From: Effrenium voratum
Lineage: Eukaryota; Sar; Dinophyceae; Suessiales; Symbiodiniaceae
Length of the DNA: 64,000 bases
Direction: 5' to 3'
NCBI GenBank assembly: GCA_963377175.1
Contig: CAUJNA010003001.1
Coordinates: 623,501 to 687,500 of the forward strand
In this document: positions 36,301-48,300 of the stretch, piece by piece
Layout of the letters: every line of letters starts with the position of its first letter
Numbering within the stretch: the first letter of the stretch is position 1
Position numbers and translations under genes: made by a program
Notes under the pieces: generated by a model
Databases searched by the model: none
The model's input: the letters and a program-made list of their open reading frames with translations, nothing else
Told to the model about the DNA's origin: nothing

Positions 36301-39300
36301 GCCCATTGACATGGCGACCAACTCGGCCACCCTGGAGATGGCGGGCACGCATTGGCAGTTGACGGTGGATGACCAGGGCAATGCGGTCTGGACGGCGGCC
36401 CGGTCCGCAGGTGCCGAAGGCCCTGACACGGACCGGGCCCGCGACCTCAAGCTCAGTGCCTCGGTGGACGTCAGCGAGCTGGCCACCGACCCGATGGCCT
36501 GCGAGAACCCGGACCAGGCCAGCTTCTCGGACTTCGTCCCCTCCTCGGTCCGGGCGGTGATCAGGAACTGCCCCATGGAGCTGGACGAGGAGTTTCTGAC
36601 GGCCCCACCGGGGGAGAGGCCCCCATTGCCAGGCGACAAGGAAGAGGGCCAGGAATGCAGAGCCTTCCACCCGTCTGCGGTGAAGGCCTTCAAGATTCAG
36701 ACCCGGCTCAACGCCACCACCATCGCCCAGGAGGAGGCCAAGAAGGCGGACCAGGTGGAAGCGGTGGAGCGCTCCGCGGCGGTCCTCCACGAACTTCAAG
36801 GGGGGGCCATTGACGGAGGAGGTGATGGAGGTCTGCTCCTGAAGAACCTGGACTTGGACCTCTTCCGTGAGAAGCTGCTGGACAAGCTGGGTGCGGACTG
36901 GGGGAGACCCACACCGGAGCTCCTCCAGGCCCAGACCACCGCGGAGGAGGCGAAAGCGAAACACCAAGCCAGACAGGCGAAGGGCGCCCTCGAAACCAGG
37001 ATGCTAGCGCCCATCGCGCCTCCCTTCAGTGCGTGGCCCAGTGAGGTCCGGGTCGCCATTGAGACTGGGGTCTTCGAGCCGACAACGGCATGGAGGGACT
37101 TCAGTATGGACGACCTCACATCGCTCACGGACTCCTACCTTGAGGCCAAGGCGGTCATCTCGCTGGGTAGGAATCCCTTCCCGGCGGCCCTCCTGTCAGA
37201 TCTGCCGGACCTGGCAGGGATCCCCATGCCAAAGGCGGGGTCTGGTGCGGCGCGCCCAGGTGCCGAGGGCCCTGACAGGCCGCCCACCATCTCCTCAGCC
37301 TCGGGCTCTGGCGTGACGAGCTCAGGTGCCGAGGGCCCTGACAAGCCGTCCGCCACCCCGGTGGGGGGACACCAAGGACCCGGAGGTGCAGCTCGCGGTC
37401 CTGCGCTGGATGATGAGCAAACGGGTCGGAGAGGTCCGTATCTTTGCGGGCCGCTGGGTCCGACGACCGGGCCCGGTACACGTCCCGGATTGGGCGGAAA
37501 ACCTCACCAAGGTGAATCCGGAGGCGTTGGAGAAGGGTACGCATCCCAGGAACCACCAGGTGGGTGGACTCCCCTGGGCCAGGTACTCCGTGGATGAGTT
37601 GAACCAGCAGGCGAAGGCGGGGGACCGACCCTACCCTGGGGACCTGCGATCCATCTTTTGGGCTGCCCCCCACGATCCGGATGAGGATTGAGTCTGGGAG
37701 TCTCTGCCTCTGCTGCAGGGCCCTAGGCAGCGGGGCCCAAGAAACAAGGCCCAGAATCAGACCCGCCTGGAGGGCTGGGAGACCCTGAAGGAGGACGCGC
37801 GGTGCTTCCTGAAGGAGGAGGGCCTTCCGTTTCCGCAGACAGGACCGGAGTGGCGATTGGTCTACCGGGCCATGGGCAAGGTCCTCGCGGCCCGGGCCTT
37901 CCTCACGGACACCCCGGCGGAGGTGATGCAGCTCCCGGTCCAGGACGTGGCGGACTCCAAGGAGCAGATGATCCTGCGGGCGGTATGCGACGAGCGCATC
38001 TCGGTCCCGGTGGAGAGCCTCCAGCAGTTCCCAGAGGTGTACAAGGCCCTCATGGACCGCATTGGAGGCCCGGGGGCCCTGGCGGAGGTGAAGGTCAACT
38101 GGCGCTGCAACACGAAGCAGTGGTGGGTCGGCGCAGTCCCCGACTCAGTGGCCCCCTCCATCTACCGCAAGCTCGGCTACACCAACGACATGATCAAGCT
38201 GATGGGCCTGGACCCCTCCGCCCCTGGGTGCCGGACAGGTGCCGATGGCCCTGACATCCGCCCCAGGGGAGGCGAGGGCGATGAGGGGATCGTTTACCCC
38301 CCCATCACGGCGGACAACGTCCACGGCGTGGTGGGTAAGGACTACCGGAAGAAGAACTATCCGGTGGAGATGAAGCATGTCTTCTGGGCGCACATGGAGT
38401 GTGGCCTGGTCCTGAGCTCCGTCACCCCGTGGGAACTCATCCCGAAGACAAAAGGGGAGACCCGGGGGGGCTACATGTGCAAGTATTGTAAGGGGTACTG
38501 GCGTGCCGGGGGAGGGGGCACCCGCCTCCTCCAGATCCGGGCCGGCAAGGCCATCTTGCAGCTGGTGTTGGACGAGCCGCCGGAGGGCCTCTACAACCGC
38601 TGGGTGAAGGAGCGGCTGGAGTACTACCGCCGGGTGGAGCCCTCGGCCCCGTTGCGGGACGTCTCCATCGTGGACCAGAAGGTGCCTAGATTCAGATTCA
38701 GCCAGGCCACCCAGACAGGCCACGTCTCCAATGCCATCTGGGAGCTGATTCTGCGGAATCCGGAGGCTGCTGCGCTCAAGCGCATAGATGACATCGCGAA
38801 GAGGGCCGCGTGATGATGCGGGACAACGCCATCTTCCGGCACATCATCCCGAACCGCGGCCATCCGGAACGGATGCGCAGCGCACCCTGGGGGTGGGACA
38901 GCTGCCGAAGGCGCTGATATCCCCCCCCCAGGGAACAGCGCAGGCCCAGACCTGCACCAGGCGAGGAAAATTGGCGCGGCTTGGGCTAATCCGGGGTGCG
39001 CCTGGTTCCCCTCTCTTGTTTGGTTTTCCCTTTTCGGGGCGGCTCCCTGGGTCCCCCCTTTTTCCCCCGTTCCCTCCGTTTCGGGGTTGACTTTGTGGGG
39101 GTTTGGGGGGCCCCCCCCCCTGTTGTTTTGTTGGGGTTGGCACCTAGGGACTAAGCCCCCGGCTCGAGTGGATCATGATGATGTGGAGGCCCCGCCTCCC
39201 TTCCCCGTTTGGGACGACCTTCCTAGGGGCGCCAACCGCGCTCCAGTTGATTTTGCATGACCTGGGATTTGCACCAGTGCAGTCGGACGGGGAAATCCTC

Positions 39301-42300
39301 GTGGCGTGCTGCCTGGAATGGGTCAAGAAGGACAAGGTCGCCAACCCGGATGCGGTGGTCTTTGACCCGCGGCCGTGGACACGGATCGTGGGGCTGGCAC
39401 CTGACGGCAACCACGTCCTGGTGGCCTCGGACACCTACAACTTGATCCTCGCGAGGATGCTCGGCTCCCAACCACAACCGCTGGAGGAGGCGGATTTGGA
39501 GCTCGCTACTAAGACCCTGCAACAACTTCTGTTTCGTGCGGCAGGCGCCAGGCAATCGCACACCTATTCTCCACTGGAAATGGAACAGGCCATCCGGGAC
39601 CGCGAAGAGTGGATCCTTTCCGGATCGATTGAGGCCCCGGATGTCCTGGCAGTGGCCAACAAGTGGCGGCATTGGAAACCAGGGAAGATCAAAACCCAAT
39701 TGCCGACATCTCAGAGAGCGTTGGAACAACACTTGAGGGCCAGGTGGTTGGAACGCCTCCTGGGATACTTCATCCCCTTCCGGCACCAGATCCCCTACAT
39801 GCACCAGGTGATGGGGGCCAGGGAGCTGGAGGAGTTTGGCCACCTCTTTGGTGATGCCCGGTTCCGTACCATCCGGGCACACTGCTTGGCCTATGAGGGC
39901 ATGCGCAAGATCGGCTTCCAGAACCTCCCCTGGACGGCTGGCGACGTCCGGCACCTCATGAACCAGGCGGTCACGTTGGAGGTCACCCCGGCGAAGCTCC
40001 AGAAGTGGTGGGGCACTTTAAAGTGGCTCTCCATTAAACTCGGCATGCTCAACGTTGACGAACACAAACAACTCCTGGAGAAGCGGAAAGCCATCCAGGA
40101 GACGCTGGTGGACACCCAGGTCAAGCCACAGCGCAAGGCGGTGGTTCCGACCCGGGCAATTGTTTGGGCCCTGGAACAAGGGGCAGAAGGGGCCCCGCCG
40201 GAGAACCGGGTCCCGGAACTGACCAAAGCAGTGGACAGGTACATCATGGCGATGGCCAGGTTCAACCTGGCCTGCAGTGCGCGCTTCAACGACGTGCAGC
40301 ACACCTCGCCGCAGACGGTCAAGTCCACGAGCAACACCCTGGAGCTGCTGGCCTGGCAAACGAAGACCACGTCGGCAGTGGCCATCAAACGGAACCCGGT
40401 CCCGCTCATCGCCCCATTGTTCTCCTTCTCGGGGGCCAGATGGTGGATCCCCTTGGAGCGGTGGTGGAAGAGATTCAGGGCCTCGGAGGAGTTCCGCGAG
40501 ATGGACTACCTGATCCCCACGATCAACAAGGACAGGACGGGCTTCATCCCCCGCCCAGGAACCCCAGACAGGTCCCTGAGGTGGCTCAAAGACGCCTTGG
40601 GGAAGCAGGGCGCGCCAGCCAAGGACGTGGCTGAACTCTCATGGTACTCCTTCCGGGTCTTCATGCCGGCATTCCAGGCGCACATACCGAGGGACCAGCG
40701 CCAGTACCTGGGAAACTGGTTCAAGGAGTCCACGGCGGATGTCTACACCCGGGAGAAGCGACACGTGGTGTGCTCCATCTGGGACCAGGTCCTCCAGAAG
40801 CTCCCGTCCATGCAACTCGAGGCAGGGAGGGCGGTCCGAGTCGACCTCGGACATGAGGACTGGGAGGACAAGGTGGAGTGCCCGGCCTCACCGAAGGCCT
40901 TGTTCAAGGAAGTCCCGGACACGCCGCCCTCGAATGCCAGCTGGGATGTGATCCCCGCCAACAAGCCGGCCATCACCAAGATGGCTGCGGATGAGGTGCC
41001 CCCGCCTCGGGGTCCACTGACGGTGGTAGCCACCACGGCCCGAAAGGGTCCCACCAAAGCTTACAGCATGCACCTACTGGACACAGATGGAGTCACAGTG
41101 GGGTGCGGCTGGAGGCCGGGACCGCTCAAGATTTCGGAGCTGGCGGAGCAGGACTTCCATGCTGAGCCGGAGGTGTACCTGGGATGCACCAGATGTTTCC
41201 GGCATTTCACCTTCCCGAACACGTGGATGGCCGTGGAGCCCTACGCAGCACAGGACTCCGAGGCCTCCATCTCCCTCTCCTCGGACACCGACGAGAGCGT
41301 GGACACTCAGTCGGACAAGGAGGCGGTCGTCCTCCCGGAAATTGAGTGAGGGGTGGATAGCGCAGGTGCCGAGGGCCCTGATACGCTTCCCCCCATGCCT
41401 CAAGGCAAGGAGGCAAGGGGGGGGGGGGGGGGTGCCGAGGGCCCTGAGATGTTCTCACCCCTATCCCAGGGGGCCAGTGCCCCGAGAGATGTCCCCGGGC
41501 ATCCCAGGCGGCGGGTTGACGGGGTCCGCACCGGGTGGACCGCAGCCGGACCGCTGGACGCACAGGTGCCGAGGGCCCTGGAATGCGACAACGGGACCAC
41601 ACGGCATACGTGGAGGGAGGACCTCCCCAACGACCAGCTCGTCCGTTGGTATTGGCAGCTGATGCGATCCGTCCGTTGGGGATGGCATCAATTCTACTCC
41701 CATCAGCTGCTGAGGGGAGCTGCCCAGTGGAGCTGGGCAATCCTCCCATTTTGGCACTAATCCTTATGCGGCGTAAAGGATGCACCGTTCGCGATTAAGG
41801 TACCAGTAGCACCAATGTGGTGCTTTGAAGAGTCTGGGCTAAAGCGTTAACCGTAGGTGGTCGCTTGTCTTGACTCTTAATAAGTATCCACTTGGGCCAC
41901 CATTTTGGCTCAAGTGGACCTTTTGATCTTTGGTCTTGTGATTTGAAATCCCGCCCACCCACACCATGGCGGCGACACCAGATGAGTTGGTGGCACCACC
42001 ACAGGAAGTTCCTGGAGTGTACACGGACGCAGTGGCTAAGCTCCACAAGACCGCCAGGAACCTCATGGTCCTCAAGGGCATCCCGTGGTTCATCCAAGCG
42101 ACACTGTCGGATGAGGGCTTTGTCTCGATGGAGGACCTCGCGACCCGGTGGGACTCGCCCGACCGTGCAAGGGAGACGGCGCCGGGGGAGTTGGGCTTCG
42201 CCCCCAACAACCACCACTACACGGATGTGACCTCCCGGCTGATCGCGGCCCGCATGTTCCAGGTGGTTCACGCGGCTCAACGATCCATGGGAGTTGGGGC

Positions 42301-45300
42301 GCATGCAACAGCGGGACCCGGGCCACACACGCCCGGGGACACCGCCCCGAATCTCACGGTCTCGTGCGAACGGGGACAGCTGGAGAGGGTTTGGGAGGAG
42401 AAGACCAAGCTCACCAAACCCAAGCTGGCCCTTCAAGGAAGCGACCAGCTGGTGAAGCGCCAGTTCAAGCTCTGCGCAGGAGGCGAGATCGGTTTCATCC
42501 CCATGAAATACCTGGTAAGCGCACTCCCGGAGCCAGGAGAACGGCCATGGAAGACCACTAAGAAGAGCACGGTTGATGGCTGGGACCGGGAGGATGAGGT
42601 GGAAGAGCGGGGCGAGCCCAAAACTCGCCACCAGCTCGAGAGGATGCACGCGGTGTTCCGCAACACCCTCCTCATGTGCGTCCTCTCGTTCCCGCAGTTC
42701 GGCCAGTTCGACATCACCCGGGAGGACTTGGAGAGCTGGTACGAGTGGTTCTATGGTGAGGACATCGGGGGCCGTTTTCCCCCGCCAGAGGACCACGTCC
42801 TGGCAATTGCCGAACGCAACGCATGGCGAAAGATTCACGAGAAGATGCATGAGGGCAACACCCTCAAGGCGGCCATGCTGTCGGTCAGGCAGGACACATT
42901 GTTCTGGACACGGGAGGTCTACGAGAAGATCAAGCCCTTTTCCAGGGGCCGCCCACCAACCAGGACATCCATGGACTACGCACCACCTCAGAAGGGCAAG
43001 AACAAGTCCAAGCACAAGGGGAAGCCCAAGGGCAAGCCTGGGAACAAAGGGAAGGGTAAGCCCCCCCACCTGAACAATCAGGCGTCCCGGGGCGGTAGCA
43101 AGCAGGCAGCCACCGACCCGAAAGGGAACCAGTTCTGTAACAACTGGATGCGCGGGCGCTGCCCGGGCAACTGCGGCCGCACCCACAAGTGCAACCTCAT
43201 CCTGGCAATGGGCCGCATCTGCCTGGGGGACCACCTCCCGCAGGACTGCCCGGGTTGACTAGGGGCGCTGACCCCTACCCCCCGGGAGGCCTCACCCGGG
43301 AGGGCGAGAAGGGGCGCAAACGCCCCAAGCAGCCACAGAAGCCCCCTCCTGCAGGTGCCGAGGGCCCTGACACAGGGGGGGACAGGCCAGGTGGCGGCCA
43401 TCCTCGGCGGAACAAGGATGGGGGCGGCAGAACCAGCGTGTACAACGCCCTCGCCGTGATCAGAACAGCCACACAACCGGCACAACGGCGGCGCCTCAGT
43501 CCCGAGCCACAGGTGCCGAGGGCCCTGATAGGGCGCGGACGGGACGGTTCCCCGCAGGTGCTGAGGGCCCTGACACGGGGGGCCGCACCCAGAAGGCCCG
43601 AGTGCCGGATAACTGGCAGCACACCGCAACGCCAAGGGACACTCCCAGGAGGCAGCCGATCCCACTTCCGGCGCCCAACATCATCAAGCAGGACCCGGTG
43701 GTTTTCCACAAGAGCTCGGTGGGGCTGAATGAAGGGGGCCAACGCCTTTCAGCTACCCCCCTGACAAGTCCAACGGAGCCGTCACCGGGATTGGATATCT
43801 TCCCGTGGATGGAGAACATCCCTGAGCGTCTGGTACAGCGGTTGAGATGGACACAGGGCACATCGCCCAAAGTTCCATCCAGTGGGCCCATCATTGTCCT
43901 GCTCTATGCAGGCAAGGAAGACCCAACTTCCTTGGACAGCTGTCTTCATGCCAACTACCCACACCTTTCCAGCATGGTGGTGGCGGTAGACATCCTACGG
44001 TCTGGACCCAAAGGGGACCACGATATGCTCCAACCCGAGCTGTATGGAGCTCTTTGCACGGCAGCAAAGCAGGGCCGAGTGGTCTTCATTGGAGGAGGAC
44101 CCAACTGCAGGACATGGTCCATCCTGCGCCACATACCAAAACCGGGGGCTCCCACCCCGGTGCGAGGGCGCACTCCAGAGACACTCTGGGGCCTTCCACA
44201 CCTGGACCAGGCCGCCCAGACTCAACTTGATGATGACAGCATCCTCATTCTGAGACAGATGTACATCACCAGCCTGGCAAGGGCCTCACGAGCGGCGGTT
44301 TCTCTGCCAGGGCCCAGGTCCTTCCTGGAACACCCGGAGGACCCAGTGGTGAGCAGCTCGCTGCCCAAAGCCAAGGAATGCTCATCCTTCTGGATCACAG
44401 AGGAGGGGCAGCTTTGGATGGAGGAGAACTCCTTGACAGCAATCTCCTTCGACCAGTGCCGCCTGGGCCAGCTGGTCAAGAAGGCCACTACGCTGGCCAC
44501 GGATCTCCCGATCCAGGACTGGGATCAAATGCGGTGCACGCATCAGTCACATGTGGGCACCAACGAGTCCTCGACTCTTAGCAGATACCCTTGGGATATG
44601 ATGGCAGGCCTGGCCAAAGCCATCGCTGTGTCACTCGCAGCGCCGGGGCACATCCGGATCCCCTCACAACTTCCGGGAAACCCCAAGGGACCACCTAAGG
44701 GGCGGGGGTCGGACCCCCCGGAGGGCCATTCCCCCCGGGGAAATCGGGGGCCCAGTCAAGGAGGCGGTCCCTCCTCATCACACCAGGGCTCAAAGCCCGG
44801 AGGCAAGAACGCCCCGAAGCCCCGCCTGCACGGGCAGTTCCACCCTGAGGCAGACACCGTAAGCCCTCGTGGAACAATGAACCCAGACTTCCCATCTCCC
44901 ATGCCCCCGATGGCCGGAGATGCGGAACAACTGGGGAAGGAGGGACAGGGGGACCAGGTCCTGGACCGCCCCGAATGCCTGCCCGCCTTCAGGGTCCCAC
45001 ACCTCACTGACCGGGCGGCGATTGTCCAATTGGGCTTCCGCTCACGCCCCCTGAGGGATGGGGGGGGAAAACCTTCCCCAGGGAGGCTCAACCCCCCTTT
45101 TCGGAGAATTTCCCCATTGGCTACTTTGGGCGCCCTGATCATGACCCTTACCCGTCCCTGGATTGACAAGGTCCGAATGTCCCTGGCATCAGGTGCCACC
45201 ACACACCCCTTCCAGGAAGCCGACCTCGAAGAGCTGCGGGCTATCCTAGGACCGAGGCACCTCCATGAACGATGCCCAGGACAACCCTTCCTCCTGGACT

Positions 45301-48300
45301 TAGTGTCGCACTTGGCATCCCTTTCAGGTGACCCTGATTGGGAGTTCCCCCTAACACTGAAAGAGGGGGTCCCCTTGGGAGTCTCGGACCCTACCTTGAC
45401 CTCCCCGGGAGTTTGGCCCACTAAGGAGGAGCTTAAGGGAGAAGCCTGGCTGGGGGAAGATCCCCCCCCGCCAGTGGCTCATGATAACTACCCAACGGCT
45501 GAACTCTTTGCCAAGGAAATCGAATCAACCTTTTACGAGGAACGAGCCTTGGACATGGTGGACGGGCCCTTCACTCGCTCCGAGGCGGCAGAGAGGTGCC
45601 GCTGCAAACCGGAGGAACTTTGCCCGGGCCCCCTTGCAGGGATTGATGAGTCGGACAAGATCAGGACGATCTATGATGGCTCAAAAGGGGGAGCAAACGC
45701 ACACATCCAGGCTCACACGGAGGAGAAGACCACCGCACCGATGGTTGGAGACTGCCTCCATGCCATCCATTGGCTCAGGACAGCGGCGGACCATCCTCAT
45801 CTACTCCGAGCCCCATCCTCGGGCACCGATGAGGAACCTCGGGATGTTCGCCAGTCGGTGCAGGGGCAGTCGCCAGGTGCCGAGGGCCCTGAGAGGGCCC
45901 CCCACAGCACCAGCCCGCCCCCAGGTGCCGAGGGCCCTGATAGGGGCAGGCGGATTCAGGGAAGGGGCCACCCAGGTGCCGAGGGCCCTGATCGGAGGGC
46001 CCCCATTCCCCCCAACCCTCCCAGGCACGGAACGCCCTGGAAGGAGCAGGGGGGAACCCCTGACGTGGCAGCCGCCGACACAGGGGGAAACCTTCATCAT
46101 CCTCAAGGCGGATGTCACCAAGGCCCACAGGCGCATAAAAGTGCTCCAGAAAGACTGGAAATACCAGGTGGCCTGCATCCAGAACCGGTGGTGGGTCAAT
46201 AGAGTGGGCACGTACGGCATGGCCTCGGCACAACTGTACTGGGGAAGAAAGGCATCCTTGGTGCTCAGACTCTTGTACTACATCTTCCCTCAGGTAGACT
46301 GGCACTTAGTTTTTGTGGACGACTACTGCTGGGTCCTCAGATGCAGCAGGGCGGACTGGGACGCCACAGCCATCCTGGCCACTCTTCTGGCGCTGGGAGT
46401 CCCGCTTTCTTGGAAGAAGACGGCGCTCTCCCCGGTCAATACCTGGTTGGGATTCGTGGTGGACCCCATCACGCCCTGTGTGCTGCTGGCTCCAGTCAAG
46501 CACGTCATAATCCTGGCCACTCTCAAACGGTTGGCCCAGGGGGACATCTTTACCAGCAAGGAGGTGGAACAAGCCCTGGGCCGGATTCAATGGGCTACTT
46601 CGGCGTGTCCATTGACGAAACCTTTCCTCCAGCCCTTCTGGAGCTGGAAGAAGGCCTGCACCACTTCGGGCAGGCCACCGAAACTGGTTCGTGCTCTGGC
46701 CATCCTTCTGGGGAAGCTCTTCAACCAGAGGTTCCCATTGGCATCTCCATTTGCTCCCACACTTCCATGGACGGGGGCATCTGATGCGGGAGCTGGCAAA
46801 CAGGCGGACCATGCATGGGTTGGTGGTTGGTGCTCGGACGTGCCCAACCCCGACAAGTCCCGAGTGAAGTGGTTCCAACACAGAATCACACCGGAGGGCG
46901 AGCCGTGGGCCTTCACTACTGGGGACCCGCAGCGGGCGATAGCGGCCTTGGAGCTCTTCGGCCTCCTCCTTTTGGTGAGGGCTGTTCTGCTTTGTGCAGC
47001 CGGCTCGGCTTCTCACACTAGGATTCTGGTTGCTAGTGATAACCAGGGAAACGTTTTCTCCCTGCTTAACGATTCCACTCGCAGGATGCCCAATGCGGCC
47101 ATCCTCATGGAAATTGTGTTAACACTGCATGACCACCAGGTCATGTTAGGACCGTCGCATGTGAAGCGCGACTTTAACACATGGGCGGATGAACTTACTC
47201 ATCCGGACCCGCAATTTCCGACTGAGAACCGGGTCTTCCCCTCAGTCGAAAGCGAATTGATCAAGCTGATCTTCGCTACTTTCCTTCCTCACCCATGATG
47301 CCGGGAGGGCATCGCTTTGAAGAGTCACAAGAAACTTCCGTAGTACTGGAACTAAATGAGCTAGCTGCTTTGACATATAGCTATGACAGGTAGCTAGCAT
47401 GACAAATAGATAGCTTTGACATATAGCTAGCTTGATAAGATAAAGATGTTTTCCTAATGCTAAGTTTGTATGATACATAGATAGTTTTGATAATACAGCC
47501 AGCTAATACCTAGATGTTTTCAAGCATAGATTCTGTGGAAAGGCGCGTTAATTTCGCGTTAATTCTCTGCAGTTGGATGCAAAGATGCAAGAAAACGTTG
47601 AAGCAGCGTGAATTGGCTTCCGATCAGGCAACCATCTTGATATGGACAGCTTGTATCGAGGCGGTCTCGAACGTCTCGAACGTGGGTTCGGAACGGACCG
47701 GAACGGTTCGGAGACGGCCCATTACACTGCTGGGGTTGTTTCCGTAAGGTTTGAGTTGCGTGGCAGGCGCAGTACTTTCGCAAGGTCAGGTATAGGTTTC
47801 GTGGCGGGCGCAGCACTTTCGTGCGGTCAATCACAGATTTCGGGGCAGGCGCGCTACTTTCCCAAGGCTCTGGATGCATTCTCTGCGAGCTGGGGACTGG
47901 TAAGATGCAGAAAACGCTGGCGCAGTGCGTGAATTGGGCTTCCGGACAGTGCGCAAACCACCTCGGTCGCGATGCCTGTACGGGAACGGTCTCGAACGGT
48001 CTCGAACGGTCTCGAAACGGGTTCGGAACGGTTCGGAAACGGTTCGGAGACGGCCCATTGGCACGGCTGGCGTCAAAGGTTTCGTAAGGTTTAATCTGCG
48101 TGGCAGGCAAGCACTTTCGCAAGGTCAAGTATGTGATTCTGTGGCAAGGCGCAAGCACTCTCGCAAAAGGTCAAGCTGCGATTTCGTGAGGCGTTTGCAG
48201 CACTCGTGCCACTCTCTGCGAGCTGGGGGATGGCAAGATGCAGAAAACGTTGGTGCTGTGCGTGAATTGGGCTTCCGGACTGTGCGCAAACCACCTCGGC

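Larger units (their letters stand above)
35230..47326 (+). mobile_element. Two-segment DIRS-like tyrosine-recombinase retroelement
   Basis: A 12.1 kb element within one ABCA intron, in the same orientation as the gene. It consists of two consecutive segments, 35,230-41,834 and 41,835-47,326. Each starts with the same 116 bp leader (one mismatch) and ends with a stem-loop followed by CTTTGAAGAGTC. Segment 1 carries zinc-finger ORFs and a tyrosine recombinase; segment 2 carries a gag-like protein and methyltransferase-like, RT and RNase H domains. No LTRs and no DDE integrase were found. Tyrosine recombinase plus this type of RT/RNase H defines the DIRS group, but the gene order and duplicated leader are not the usual DIRS plan. 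GGAAGTTT and AAACTTCC flank the element in inverted orientation (35,221-35,228 and 47,332-47,339). Confidence 0.8.

Noticed and set aside
35234..36967. 577-codon open frame on the minus strand
   Set aside because: It lies opposite ORF1 in GC-rich sequence; long antisense frames are expected there. The plus-strand ORF has the zinc finger, the leader and a plausible start.
39223..39954. 243-codon minus-strand frame opposite the recombinase
   Set aside because: Shadow of the tyrosine recombinase ORF, no recognisable motif.
41795..43234. 479-codon open frame on the minus strand
   Set aside because: Antisense shadow of the gag-like ORF; it also runs through leader copy B.
45877..46083. A simple GT-AG intron joining the two RT halves
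   Set aside because: Its length of 207 bp is a multiple of three, so it keeps the wrong frame after the junction.
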